The notes under the pieces were generated by a model, which made no database searches, was not told the origin of the DNA, and saw nothing but the letters and a program-made list of their open reading frames with translations. The translations under genes and the position numbers were made by a program. Shown piece by piece: positions 1-11,599 of a stretch of DNA of 64,000 nt (position 1 is its first letter; each line of letters begins with the position of its first letter). The DNA comes from Cepaea nemoralis (lineage: Eukaryota; Mollusca; Gastropoda; Stylommatophora; Helicidae): NCBI GenBank assembly GCA_014155875.1, contig JACEFZ010022396.1, positions 1 to 64,000 on the forward strand, in the 5' to 3' direction.

Positions 1-802
1 TGCAGATTTTTTACCAGACAACTAAGGACAATGACTTTGACAATGACAGATTCACGAACAACTAGAATATGTGTTGATTAAATTTAATGTCAATGTCCTG
101 TCTTCGTTCTATCAGTAATTGCATTTCGTTACTAACCTAGTTAATTTCTGTAAGTGTTGTGCAGCCAAGTCTCATCTGCTTGGCCGAAAATAGTTCCATC
201 GTGACGGTAAACAAAGAAAAAGTACGACCAAACATATCAATAACTGCTTTTAAATAAATAAAAATACCATAATAATGCTTGAATAAATAAATATATTCAT
301 TTAATAACTCAAATAAACAAATAATAAATAATATAACGTACAGATTCAGGCGGGCAGCAGCTTGACGATTTTGTAAACACTCGATTGCTGAATGCGAATG
401 ACTTAGGACAACTGTTTGTCAGTCATTCTACGCCAGAGGCGCAGCGCTATTTTTAGTTTTCAAAAATCGATATTGTCGGCTGGCTGTGTATCGCTCCGCC
501 ATGAATCATGTTTGGTGCTTATTCATAAATAAATTGGTAAATACATAAATGAATATGAGAAAATAAGAATATTACTACTTACAGCTTTGAAGAATACATG
601 ATTTCACTAAATAAACATTTCATAAGCACAATTAAACAATCTATTTCGTCACGATAGGCACATTTCTAGCTCGCAAATTGCTCTCGTCTGCACAGATTAC
701 CGTCACTGACAAAAATTAGATCCTAGTCTAGAGCCGTGGCTGAGTGGACTTGCTTGGCTCTTTCGTCCAAGCACCACTTCTGACACCACAATTATCCTTG
801 CC
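1..802 (-). other. Leader of an LTR element that runs off the left edge
   Basis: AT-rich sequence without a convincing reading frame. Read on the minus strand it follows the LTR at 803-1438. Positions 774-788 read TGGTGTCAGAAGTGG on the minus strand, which resembles a primer binding site complementary to the 3' end of metazoan tRNA-Leu. The same motif follows the LTR of the Gypsy element near 14.5 kb, at similar spacing (14-15 bases). I infer that the gag region lies beyond the window. A box-A-like TGGCTGAGTGG at 734-744 has no box B partner. Confidence 0.4.
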
Positions 803-1438
803 TGTCAACAACTCATCTGACAGGCATCATCGGATACTTCTCCCACACCAATACAAGAAAACTTGCAAGTCGTGTGCGAGGAAAATAAATGGTACATTTT
901 ATTGCCGTTGGCTCGCTACACGCAGGTAACAGTCGCTAGTAAACACACAACATAAAGCCACATAAATTATCTATCACTAGTTGTTAATGCCTATGCTAAC
1001 TCTCTATCTATTTAGTTAAACACAAAACCCCTATCGCTATTCTACGAGGTGCATACTAGAAGTCCCGTCCCCGGTCTGACGATCTTTCCTCCCGTGGTTA
1101 CACATCACGCGGATCGACCTTGACCTTGGTGCGTGTTGCCTCACATGGCACGCTGATCGCAGCCGTGTTATGTTGAGTGGATACTCAACTTCTCCGTGGC
1201 TACCACGAGGCGTGATGCTATCGTGATTAGAGTGCTAACTCTCTGAACAACGCCTGCGTGTCTCATGAGGGAATGGATAACCATCTCCCATTACCTCATC
1301 TCCCCTGCCCTTACCTCGGGCACCGTATCACCTCCTGGCCTCTTCAAGATTGACTGCTCTTCCTGGCGGAGGGGATGCGGTTGAGTCTTTGACATACACC
1401 ATGTATTTCAGCATGTATGCTTGCCCATGATGTTGACA
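803..1438 (-). repeat. Probable LTR (5' LTR of a leftward element)
   Basis: 636 bp bounded by an 8-bp inverted terminus, TGTCAACA at the left and TGTTGACA at the right, the TG...CA form of LTRs. On the minus strand an AATAAA lies near the 3' end (about 900), and a tRNA-Leu-type primer-binding-like motif begins 14 bases past the end. The second LTR cannot be checked because the element leaves the window, so a solo or partial LTR is also possible. Confidence 0.55.
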
Positions 1439-1809
1439 GTGGTGAGGTGTATGCTTATCTGTTGTGATTATAGTGACTGTGTTGTGATAGTGGTGATGAT
1501 GAATGTGGTGCCACTGGCGTACAGATTGCTAATGTGATTGTATCTATCTGTAGCATTAATGTGGCATGAGTGTTGCATGATGACAAGAGCAATGATCATG
1601 ATAATAGTGAACACTTGATGATGGTGATGATGATGGTGGTGGCAGCAAAGGGAGTGATGATGGTAAGGACTGGGGTGAATAGTCTGTAGTGCTCAAATTA
1701 AGCAAATGTGAACTAGGTCAGAGTAGTGGCCTGACCAGCCAGTGCAAGAGGTGCTGGGCAGAGTACACATTATGAACGTGGGGTTTTCTTGTGTGAGTTT
1801 GATCATTGT
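1439..1809. other. Intergenic, no gene seen
   Basis: Low-complexity GTGATGATG-rich sequence between the LTR and the A1 insertion. I see no coding frame or RNA gene. Its right end (1810-1821) is the left copy of the A1 target site duplication. Confidence 0.5.
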
Positions 1810-1821
1810 GAGTAATGATAT

Positions 1822-2270
1822 CTTCTTCTTCTTCTTCGTTCATCCGGAGTTTTTTTTTCGGATGTGAACGCGTTGTGCCTGTTTACAGCAGAGCTGCGTT
1901 CTTGCGCCGTTAGGCCGACACATCCGACTTCTGCGGGCATTTGTTGACCGGGTTAACCTTCCCGGGGGTTTCTTAGGACGTTTGACTCTCACTGTTGTGG
2001 TGTTATCCCCCATCCTAGCTGGCCCATATAGAACAGCCAAAGATCCTGGTCAGCCCTCAAGGGAAGGCAGGGGCAGACCATGGGCATTCCCCGCCATCCA
2101 AGGAGGCTTCCATACTTGCAGAGCCGATACATAGCGCTCTGATACTGGGCTCACCCAAGGAATCGTCACGTCCTGCACATGGCTGCTTAGCCTCACTTCC
2201 GTATATTGGGTCTTCCGTTCACCATAGGCTGTTCTTCCGGAAACCAGAAGTATGCAGTCTGCAGATGACA
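1822..2270 (-). other. A1 terminal 3' UTR and GAA tail
   Basis: Non-coding end of A1. The last ~150 bases (up to about 1970) recur as an independent 144-bp insertion at 39.1 kb and at the end of the copy at 51.58 kb, so this is a well-defined family 3' terminus. It has an A-run, then GGATGAACGAAGAAGAAG. I infer that this terminus is what the element RT recognises. Confidence 0.7.
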
Positions 2271-2766
2271 TCCACACAGTGAGCTTTCGATTCGGACTTT
2301 CCATGTAATGGATTTGCTATCCAAGAAATATTCCATTTCGTGCCACTAGGACACTTTTATGAAGCCCACACAGTGGGCTTTTGATTCAGACTTTCCACGT
2401 AATGGATTTGCTATCCAAGCAATATTCCATTTCATGCCACTAGGACACTTTTCCACCTTTTATGAAGCCCACACAGTGGGCTTTTGATTCGGACTTTCCA
2501 CGTAATGGATTTGCTATCCAAGCAATATTCCATTTCATGCCACTAGGACACTTTTCCACCTTTTATGAAGTCCACACAATGGGCTTTTGATTCGGACTTT
2601 CCACGTAATGGATTTGCTATCCAAGCAATATTCCATTTCGTGCCACTAGGACACTTTTCTACCTTTTATGAAGCCCACACAGCGAGCTTTCGATTTGGAC
2701 TTTCCACATAATGGATTTGCTATCCAAGCAATATTCCATTTCATGCCTCTGGGTCTTCATGCACCT
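2271..2766 (-). repeat. Five-copy 103-bp tandem repeat in the A1 3' UTR
   Basis: The block beginning CCACACAGTG recurs at 2271, 2365, 2468, 2571 and 2674. The spacing is 94 bp once, then 103 bp. Each unit includes GGACTTTCCACGTAATGG and TTTGCTATCCAAGCAATATT. It starts right after the ORF2 stop. The A1 copy at 51.6 kb has fewer than two units, so copy number varies within the family. Confidence 0.9.
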
Positions 2767-3462
2767 TTAAATGTCAACCTGTATGTAGTTTAAGTAAGCT
2801 GCGGTCAACTTTAGCTTGTTGATATCTCCATAGAGCTTGTCCTCAAATGAAGCAGGTGTGGGCCAAAATATCTTTCTCTGTTCTGCATACGTTGGGCAAT
2901 CCTGCAGCAAATGTTTTGCTGTCATTTTTCCAGTTCTACAATTACATTCATCGGTATCTCCTATCTTTAGTTTATTGAACAAGTGGTATTTCAGCCTGTT
3001 ATGTCCTGTGCGGAGTCTGAAGATTGCTACTTGTTCTCTTCGGTCGAGTTTGTAATATGCATCATCCTTCTGATGGCCTGGATGCTCTGATTCCCATTTA
3101 GTTCTATAAGTGCTTTTAATCAACCTCTTTGCCTCATTATAGGTTATGTCTATGTCAGGTTGTGGTAGTCGTCCGCCCTCTTTTGCCAGTCTGTCAGCCT
3201 CTTCGTTTCCAGGTATACTGCAATGTGATGGGATCCACTGTATTACAACTTTTTTGGATTTCTGGCATAGACCATGGAGTGCTGCTCTTAGATCAGTTAG
3301 TTCTGTGCTGTTATTGCTCTTCAGTATTGAGACAGCTGACTTTGCATCTGTGAAGATAGCTATTTGCTTCTCTTTATTTTCCTCCACCAGGAGCATTTCT
3401 GCTGCAGTTTTCAGAGCCTCTGCCTCCGCTTTGAAGTTACTTGAAAATTTTCCAGTTGCCAT
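2767..3462 (-). pseudogene. A1 ORF2 part 3: RNase H core and C-terminal CCHC
   Basis: 231 codons. RNase H motifs are EAEALKTAAEML (catalytic Glu), IFTDAKSAV (Asp) and IPSHCSIPGNEEADRLAKEG (His and Asp). A C-terminal CNCRTG...HLLQDC block is the CCHC found downstream of RNase H in I-clade LINEs. The product would remove the RNA strand and bind element RNA. It joins the preceding part by a frameshift near 3450. The copy at 51.6-53.4 kb gives a near-identical protein here. Confidence 0.85.
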
Positions 3463-4633
3463 TGAATGTGCTTTTTTTCACTCCATTTTTTAAATTAAGG
3501 AGAATTCCTCCTCCTCCATTTTTAATTGAATCTTTGGCTGATCCATCTGTATATGCATGGGTCCAATTGCTGCTTGGGTAATGTTCTTTTATGTAGTTTA
3601 GGGTTATTTTTCTTCTTTCGGTTTCATTCTGAGTGTTCTTTTTATCAATACCAGGAATGTTTTCTATCATCTCAGGCAGTTGCTGCTGTCTCCAAGCTGG
3701 GAACTTGTGTGCATTGTAAATGGGCTTGACTGTTGATATGTTAAGTATGGGATCTGCCCTAATCTTTCGTTTTGCAGTTTCTACAAAGTTGCTACGCTTC
3801 AGTCTTCCTTTTCCAAAACCATTAAATCTGTTATACATAGGGTGGTCTATCAATCTTCTAAATTTTTCTGCTTGTTGCTGGGCTCTGCTATCTCTTCTGT
3901 CCTGCATTGGTTGTAAACAAGTGATCTTTTCTAGTTCATTAATAGGCGTTGTCTTCAGGCTTCCAGTTATGATTCGCATTCCTTGGTTTTGGACTCTACT
4001 TATTTTGTTAAAGTTTGACTTAGCTGCTGTTGCCCAAGCTGCAATGCCATATTCCAGTACTGGCCTCACCCGTCCAGTATAAAACTTCTTGAGAACTTTA
4101 TCATCTGCTCCCCACGTTGTACCAGCAAGCTTTTTCATGATTGCCATTCTCAGCCTTGCTCTTGTTCGATTTTTCTCAACCTGTGTTTTCCATGTCAGGC
4201 GACGATCAAAGGTGACTCCTAGATAGTTTGGATTTTCTTCATGGCGCAATATTTTTCCATTCAATACCAGCTTAGGTTGCTGAGTTTTATTTGAGAGGGA
4301 GAACACTGTGCATGTTGTTTTCTCCTCACTTATCTTCACTAGCCATGATTTTGACCAGTCCTCTAGCGCTAATAAGGCTTGCTGTATTCTGCTGTTAGCT
4401 GTACTAATATATTCTTCAGATGTCCATATGGCTAGGTCATCTGCAAAGGAGGATGTGTGTACTCTGGCTGGAAAATTTTCTGTGATGTCATTTATATATG
4501 CTAGGAATAATGTTGGTGAAAGAACTCCTCCTTGGGGGACACCTTGCTCCAACAGCATCATTTTGCTTGTTTGTCCTTGTACTTTTGTCCTGGCAGTTCT
4601 GATCTCAAGGTAGTGGCTGATCCATTTATACAT
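3437..4633 (-). pseudogene. A1 ORF2 part 2: RT palm/thumb and start of RNase H
   Basis: 398 codons continuing ORF2 in a shifted frame. Motif B is QGVPQGGVLSPTLF (about residue 30), motif C is SSFADDLAIW with both catalytic aspartates kept, and YLGVTFDRRLTW follows as motif E/thumb. Near residue 365 HAYTDGSAKDS gives the first RNase H aspartate. The frame ends after KKSTFNGNWKIFK, where a second frameshift moves RNase H to another frame. The first methionine is internal to the RT and is not a real start. Confidence 0.85.
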
Positions 4634-6576
4634 TTTTCACAAACATGCATGTTTTGCAGTTTTACTTTCAGCCCTTCCTTCCAGACTTTATCAAATGCTT
4701 TTTCTAAATCTATCCAGACTGCTAGTGTGTGCTTTTTCTCTTGGAAGGCATCCTCTATTTCCTGAGCTATATAGGTTATTTGATCTTCAGTGGATCTGTA
4801 CTTTCTGAATCCTGCTTGGTGTGGTGTTAAGAGTTTGTTTTCTTCCAGATGCCATGTTAGCCTGCCATTGTTAATGTGTTCCATTAATTTTCCTACACAG
4901 CTAAGTAGACTGATAGGTCGATAGCCATTTGGTTCTTCCAGGTCTTTTCTTTTCTTTGGGACTGGTATTAGTATAGCTTCCTTCCATGCCTGTGGGACTA
5001 TTCCTCTCTTCCAGCTGTTATTTAGGACTGCTAGTAGTTTCGTCTTTGCCTTGGTGCCTAGTCCTATTAGCATTTCATTTGTGATTCCATCCTTTCCTGG
5101 TGATTTCTTCTTTTTTAGGGTATTCATTGCCTGTTCCATTTCTTCCATTGTTAGATTTGCCATCATATATTCTGCTGCTGTCTCTGTATTTCTATGATGT
5201 ATCTGTTTGTCTTTGATTGCTTTCTTCTGTTCGGTTGTAATATCAATGTGGTTTGCATTTGCATAGTGTTCCATTAGTGCATTTGCAGCCTTTTTTCCTG
5301 TAAGCAAGGCATTTCCTTGTTTAATTGTTATTTGTTTGTTTCTAGGTCCTTCATTGTTCATGGCTTTCACTAGTTTCCATAGTTCGTTTCCATCCCTGTC
5401 AAAATTCAGGTTTTCTGTTTTTTCCCTCCAACAATCTCTTGTTGTTTGATTTACTGTTCTTTTATATTTTGCTGAGATGGCTTTGAGAGAGATGTTCGCT
5501 TCAATTGTTTGTTCTCTCTCTGCTGTCTTCCTGGCATCTTCAACTTTGTCCTCCAAACTTTGTAGTTTTTCAGTCCAGTATGGTTTGTAATTTTTCCTCG
5601 CTCCTCTAGGAATGGACTCAGTGGCTGCCTGTATTATCGCTCTGTTTAGACTTTCCACCATTTGCTTTATGTTGCCATATCGTGTATTTATGTTTTCACA
5701 ATATTTGTCTGTTAGTATGGCAAATCTGTCCCAATCTGCTCGTTTGTAATTCCAGCGGGGCAAGGGCTTTTGCTCCTGTGGAACATACTCCATATTCATT
5801 ACAAGCTTGATTGGTCTGTGGTCACTACCTGCTAATTGGTCAAGCACATGGCGATCGATTTTGTGGAGGATGTCTCCTGTGCAGAAAGCTAAGTCTGGAG
5901 TAGAAGTGGTAAGCCATCGTCTGGAGTAGAAGCTCGGTGTGTCATCCGCTTTGTTGAGTAGATGGAGATTTGAGTCTATTTCCCAGTCCTCCAATTCATC
6001 TCCTCTTTTGTCAGTATCTGGGTATCCCCATCTTTCTGAACGGCTATTAAAGTCTCCGACAATAATGCAGTTTGTGTCAGTTATTTTCATGTTTGAGAGT
6101 GTAAGGTCCTTATCTGCTGGGCTATACAGATTGTAGATTCTTATTTTCACGTCCTTTATCGTTATATCAACACCTATAATTTCCGTTTGGTTGTCAGAGA
6201 TCACAGATACTTCGCTGCAAGGTATTGTATTTCGTGTAAGTATTAGAACTCCTCCTTTGTGTCCTTCGCGGTCGACACGTGTGGCCTGATATCCTCTGAC
6301 TGAGAATTTGTGATTGGCGTTGAGGTGTGTTTCTTGAATGCATGCCACATCTATTCTATCTTTATGAAGACGCTGTGTTAGGGAGTCTTTCTTCTTGTAA
6401 ACTCCTTCGGCATTCCACTGTAGTATGTTGAGTGTCCGGGGTATTTGGTCAGTAGCTCTTAACCTACTCCTCTGTGCCTTGACTCCACAGTACAGGGGAA
6501 GGTGACCACCAGTTGTCATGGGTGGACCCCCTCGAGGCAGGGGGCCCGGCACTATCGCCGCCCGATGGGACTTCAC
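4558..6576 (-). pseudogene. A1 ORF2 part 1: APE endonuclease and N-terminal RT
   Basis: 672 codons. The endonuclease would nick the target for target-primed reverse transcription. Visible motifs are LQWNAEGV near residue 52, CIQETHL near 80, VGDFNSRSERWG near 172 and the terminal GSDHRP near 250, together the APE signature. RT begins near residue 470 with KKSPGKDGITNEML, then GYRPISLLSCVGK and the motif A block WIDLEKAFDKVW. After motif A the frame drifts into unrelated residues, showing a frameshift near 4640, and RT continues in the next frame downstream. The upstream ATG may not be the natural start, because this copy is 5'-truncated. Confidence 0.85.
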
Positions 6577-6611
6577 GGGATTAGCACCATAACGATTAAG
6601 AGTAATGATAT

Positions 6612-7000
6612 TATGGTGATGGTTTTATGTGAACAATGCATGACATATGTCTTGTTGGTAGTCAGTACCTATGTTCCATCTTGTTGTCTGATAGTTACTG
6701 GTGTTGTGCATGAAACTACAGCCATTGTGTGTTGCCCATATCTGATTGACACCTGTACAAATAGTGCTGTTTATGTATTATGTGTACGGGTTCCAATGGT
6801 GTTGTCCTGTTAAGGCATTGTATACAGTGTGTGAATGATTGTGTTATGTATAAGGGTAATTCATTTGAAACCCGTTCCAATGGCTTTATTACAAAAGCAT
6901 AAATGAAACATTAACAGGTATTGTAGAATTAAACAAAGCATTTACTTTGAATGAATTATGCACCATGGGTTGGTCAGAAAAAGTCACCGTAGGCATTCAG
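6612..7000. other. Intergenic, no gene seen
   Basis: Sequence between the A1 insertion and the mariner relic. It holds no recognisable coding frame. It may contain the decayed 3' end of the mariner element, but I could not define a terminal inverted repeat. Confidence 0.4.
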
Positions 7001-7680
7001 GCAAGCGTCTCATTGATTAGGTAGGCAGCGAATGCCATCCTGCACAATCTTTGCAACATGTGGATGAGCATTAGCGTGCAACAAATTCACACCCCGAGAA
7101 AGCATGCCAGGTCGTTTATTCTTGATGGCTTTTTCCAGCTTGTCTAGTGTTTGCAAGTAGTGGGTAAAGTTGATGTTGACACCAGGTTCTTTAAAGTTGG
7201 GTCAACAATAGCCCTTCATGGTCAAACATAGCATAACAAAGCATAACCTTACCAGCGGAAACCTGTAACTTGAATTTTTTGGTGGTTAGTCAACATCCCT
7301 GGTATCCACTGTGAACACACCTTCCAATATTGCAGTTTCTTACGAACGACTTTTTGAATTGTCCCAATTGAAACATCAAATTCTTTTGCTAGTGAATGTA
7401 TGCCTCGACAATGGTTCATCTGTACTGCTGCATCAGATTTGGTGATGGTTTTCTCTGTTGCAACAATTTGTGCTTGACCCAGCTGTCAAAGATCTGTCAT
7501 GAACTGACGTCCTTTCCGATACATTCGTGCCCAGTCTGTCATTGTTGTCTTCGACACACATTTGTTACCGTACGCTGCCTGCATTCTTCGATCTATATCC
7601 ACTGGTCGACATCCTTCAAATGAAAGAAACTGAATCACCGCTTTTTGAGCTTTGGACAGATTTTGGATCAACCTGGCCAT
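7001..7680 (-). pseudogene. Mariner (Tc1/mariner) transposase relic
   Basis: Minus-strand remnants in order. First comes an N-terminal helix-turn-helix of about 64 codons with GCRPVDIDRRMQAAYG and VSKTTMTDWARMY. Then, past one stop, KEFDVSIGTIQKVVRKKLQ and QWIPGMLTNHQK, the mariner DNA-binding/linker region. The catalytic core follows as EPGVNINFTHYLQTLDKLEK and RGVNLLHANAHPHVA. In mariners the last block normally reads HDNARPH and carries the second catalytic Asp; here it is Ala. The stretch that should hold the first catalytic Asp is deleted or frameshifted. A transposase of this kind would cut and paste its own element; this copy cannot. Confidence 0.85.
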
Positions 7681-9835
7681 TTTCTCAACGGTCAGAAACA
7701 GAACCTGTGCATCATGGGATGATAAGCACGTGCTTTTGTATTCGTTGGTCAGTACTTGTCACATGACTATGAGATGATCTCATAGTGTTACTTCCCTTTT
7801 TCTAATGTTTGTAACACTTCTGGTCACAAAAGAAAAATTGGTTGTTCCAATTTTGTCAGATCTCCAATAAGTATAGAACTTTCTAGTTTGGGGATAGAAC
7901 AATATCTTCTACCTTCATTCACAGTGTTCTATCTTTTCACTTGGCTAATTCAGTAGCCCATGTCTCAGTATAGTTGGTTCTATAGATATCTTAAGGATTG
8001 GTAGTGAACCGGAAACCGTTGTCTTATGACTTATGTCCTGGCTTCTGTCGTTTGACCCTATGTCTTTTGACTTCCACCTATTGACTTCCGTCTTGACCTG
8101 TTCCTCATATTGCCCGAAATGACAACCCACACACTAGTTGACTCTATTATGAGTTCAACACATGAGTACCAAGTGTTCATGTTCCCATCAATATCCCCTC
8201 CAACTCTATACACACAGCTCTACTGTTCACCTTCTTGCTCCCGCATGTGAAAAAGCTATATTCATTGTTACATTTAGGTTTCTGATAATTTATTGTGTCC
8301 CCTGAATTTAGAGTTACTGTTCTTTGGATTAATGGGTGTGTGTAACTTTTATGTGTTCGTTTTCCTGTTTGTTTGCGTGTTTTCTATTAAACTACAGTGT
8401 ACTTAACTCTCTAACATGTGTATGCGTTAGTGTACTAAATGTGTGTGTTCCTTCGAGCGCCGCAAATCGGTTTATTGTGGTTACAAACGTTCGTCATTTT
8501 TATTTGTGACCACAACTCTGTTCTCTGAAGCTCAAAGTACGTTCTCTATATACTCTGTTAAAGTGTGGCTGCAACACATATAAAAACCCTCGACAACACA
8601 TTGGCAACACAGATGACACGACAAGTCAAATAAGACTGTTCCAGCGGTGGGAAAAAAAATTTTCCGCTGTCTTTCTCTTTCGCTCTCTTCCTTTCAATGT
8701 TTACTAAGTTTTTGCATTCTCTCCTCGCATTTTCTCTTCTTTCATTCATCTTTCATACCCTTTCATACTATTCTTTCACTCAATCATTCTCTCGTCATTA
8801 AAATATGTTTCATAGTATCACATGCATAAACAATATATATATACACAATAAACGATTGGCTGAATTATACCAGTAATCACGCCAAATGACTGTGCGTTTT
8901 GTTTGCACGTGTCATGTCTGTACAAAAAATCTACATAGTTATAAGGATGGTTTGTTACCGCTCCTGTCATAGTAACTTCCATAATTTGGTGTGCTGACCT
9001 AAATTACCCTCAAGGGAAATAATTTACTACTACTTTCATTTAAGAGAACTGGGTTAATTACCTTAAATGTTACTTGTCAAAAAGATGATATTAATTCCTA
9101 AATGATTGATGTTAGTTTTGAAATGATATTTTATATAAATGGATGTATAAATGATTATGATTATAAGTTAATTAACTAATATAAGATCTAATGATTGTAT
9201 TTCTATAATGGATATTTTAATAAATGGGTTATTAATTAAATGATAATGATTTCTAACTACGCAAATAAAAAAATAAAGTTATATATGCGTTTACACAATT
9301 TGCAATAGAATAAATAATAGAAAAATGAAGTTATAGATATTGTAAATAAAATAATCATGTACATATATCACAGTTACATTTCTATATCTAATTACACTAA
9401 GTTGACGTCCTCCTCTGTGTTGTGAAGATGGAGCAAATCTCTTTGTAGACTATTCTAACATAGTTCATTCCGCCAAAGTCTTTTATGCTCTCCTCGAAGG
9501 ATAGTGTATTAATATAGTTGCCTAACACATTATGTAAGTCCATAGTTAACCCTGGAATGTTATTCGGGGTCTAAACGTTGGTTCAATATATTCTAGATTC
9601 GGGGTCTAAGCTGGGTTTGCTGTCTTCTTAGCGTTAGTTCCCATAATCTAACTTATGTGTGTGTCAGCGCATGTTAATTCTGCGTTTGTTCGTTACACTT
9701 TTAATAGCACTGTTCTATTCACACAAGTTATATATCAGGCGATAGTAACGCACTTATGATATGTCTTACTCACCACACATGGCACTTGGTTATCTAACAT
9801 TACAGTGTCACTGTTTCTGGTGGTGTATGGTCGCT
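7681..9835. other. AT-rich intergenic region
   Basis: No credible gene on either strand. Positions 9000-9400 are very AT-rich. A short inverted sequence at about 8641-8669 (CAGCGG...CCGCTG) could form a hairpin. The segment next to 9835 should hold the 3' LTR of the Gypsy element, but I find no match there to the LTR at 14523-15119. Confidence 0.4.
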
Positions 9836-11545
9836 TCATTCCTGTAACTCAGGTATTTGAATGGATGAAGGACGACTTAAAATGTCTGCAATCGTATTTA
9901 ATCTCCCTTTTAAATGCTGGATGGTAAATGTGTAATTTTGGAGAATCAAAGCCCACCTGTAAATTCTATTGTTGGTAGGATGTCCAGATTGCATCACAGA
10001 CAATGGAGAGTTATCGGATTGGATTACAAACTGTGCTCCTGCCAAAAATTGGTGAAACTTTCTCACGCAATAGATCAAACTAAGGCCTTCCAATTCTGAT
10101 GCTGAGTATCTTCCTTCAGCCGGAGTGATCTTGCGACTTACGTACATTACGGGATGGAACGTCCCGTCGTAGAACTGTCCTAGTATCCCAGATATGGATA
10201 TGGCACTCGCGTCTGTGCGTAAGACATAAGTGAGTTTTGGATTAGGCATACGGAGAATAGGTGGAACGCTGAAACAATGTTTCAATTTCGATAACGCACT
10301 AATTAATCGTGCATCTTTTACAGATAACTTAGCCGAAGCTTTTAAGATGTTAGAAAAAACACTGGTGATTTTCGCCAGGTTAGGGATGAATTTACTATAA
10401 TAGTTTACAAGACCCAGTAAACTTCGGACCTGTTTCTTGGTCGTTGGCATTGTCAAATTCAGAATCTTAGTGACGATTCTGTCATCAGTTTTCAATTGGC
10501 CCCTGCAGATGGTATGACCAAGGAAGTCAATTTGTTTCATGCCCACCTCTACTTTGGACGGCTTCGTTGTGAGTCCAAACAATCTCAACCTGTTGAAGAC
10601 CTGTTGACGTTTCAGTAGGTGTTTTGTCCCGTCTTTCGTCTGGCTGGTTATGTTATTTCTACATGTCGAGATATTTGTCGCAGTTACGTTTACAGTAGGA
10701 ACTGGTAGTTCCATCTCGTCCAATACTGTTGTGCTACTAGTTGTGTGTGCTGTTATCTGGCTAAGTGTGTTTGCGTTGTCGCTGTTGTGTGTCGCCCTAC
10801 CTAGTGAAGTTGAGTTATGTATGTCTGTCGTCTCATTGCTTGGTGTTGGTGCAATCTGTTCGTCTGTCTGTTGTACTTGTTGTGAAACGTATGGTTTCAG
10901 GATGTTGATATGAAATATCTCTAAGTGTTCTTTTATCGATATTTCATGATCCGCATCTCATATTTTGAGTTCAACGTTGAGAGGCCCTTGATAACATGTT
11001 AGTACCATGTTATGTTTATCAGTTAGTTGCATCACAACCTTTTGGTTTGGTTTAAGGTGAATCGTTTTAATACCCTTGTTTTGATAGTTCTGGTTTCCAT
11101 TACTCGACACCTGCATTAGGGGTCCAGTAATATCGACCGCTATACTTTCAAGTGGTCTAGATGCTGTCACTGACCGTTGCACTTCGGTCTTTACATGCTT
11201 TTTCTTTCGTACTCGATGTTGACACAAAGTACAAGAGCGACAGAAAGATTTTATGTCCGAACCAAATTTCGGCCAGTAAAATTGTGATAGAATTCTGGCT
11301 CGCGTTTTATGATAGCCCAAATGTTCAGCAAACGGTGGTGAATGTGCGATTTTTAGCACCTTTTTTCGGTATGTTACAGGTAACACCGTCTGCTGAATTT
11401 CATGGTTATTATATGTGTAATAACGCATGAGAATTCCGTTAACCTTTTTAAAGTACCAGGAAGAATTTTTAGAAACATTCTTTCGCTCACACAACAAGTT
11501 AAAATAAGGTGTGAGTGTTTGGTCGGTGCTTTGTGCCTCGCTCAA
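9836..11545 (-). pseudogene. Integrase then RT thumb/RNase H in one frame (Gmr1-like order)
   Basis: About 570 codons with one TGA near 10957. The first part holds the integrase zinc domain (HSPPFAEHLGYHKTRARIL ... CRSCTLCQ) and the start of the core with AVDITGP. A deletion then joins it to the integrase C-terminal GPY-type region (YQGPLNVELKI ... FHINILKPYV). After a Ser/Thr-rich linker, RT resumes late with FGLTTKPSKVEVGMKQIDFLG, LLGLVNYYSKFIPNLA and the RNase H-like LRTDASAISISGILGQF, SASELEGLS and FVIQSDNSPL. The YxDD region is absent. Integrase C-terminus runs in frame into RT, so the order is original and not two abutting elements. Confidence 0.8.
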
Positions 11546-11599
11546 CTTTTGGCGAGTATTGTTGGTATCTGCACCATTTGGTGTTAATAGCTGTAGTGT

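Larger units (their letters stand above)
1822..6599 (-). mobile_element. Family A1 I/Nimb-like LINE, 5'-truncated, with 12-bp TSD
   Basis: A 4.78 kb non-LTR retrotransposon on the minus strand, flanked by the identical 12-mer GAGTAATGATAT at 1810-1821 and 6600-6611. From 5' to 3' it holds an APE-type endonuclease, reverse transcriptase, RNase H, a C-terminal CCHC and a roughly 0.95 kb 3' UTR with five copies of a 103-bp repeat. It ends in GAACGAAGAAGAAG rather than poly-A. The 5' end falls just upstream of ORF2, where the related A2 copy at 41.2 kb continues further, so this copy lacks ORF1. Two frameshifts split ORF2. The clean TSD suggests a fairly recent insertion. Confidence 0.9.

Noticed and set aside
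734..744. tRNA gene from the box-A match TGGCTGAGTGG
   Set aside because: No box B or cloverleaf follows at a suitable distance.
2271..2766. Repeat array as CRISPR
   Set aside because: Units are contiguous 103-bp tandem copies without spacers, in an animal LINE 3' UTR.
3146..3493. Plus-strand frames of 70-120 residues across 2.8-4.8 kb, and their near copies at 52.2-52.6 kb
   Set aside because: Shadows of the A1 RT/RNase H on the opposite strand; the similarity follows from the LINE copies.
8641..8669. Perfect-looking hairpin CAGCGG...CCGCTG as regulatory RNA
   Set aside because: Isolated, short, A/T-filled loop with no supporting context.
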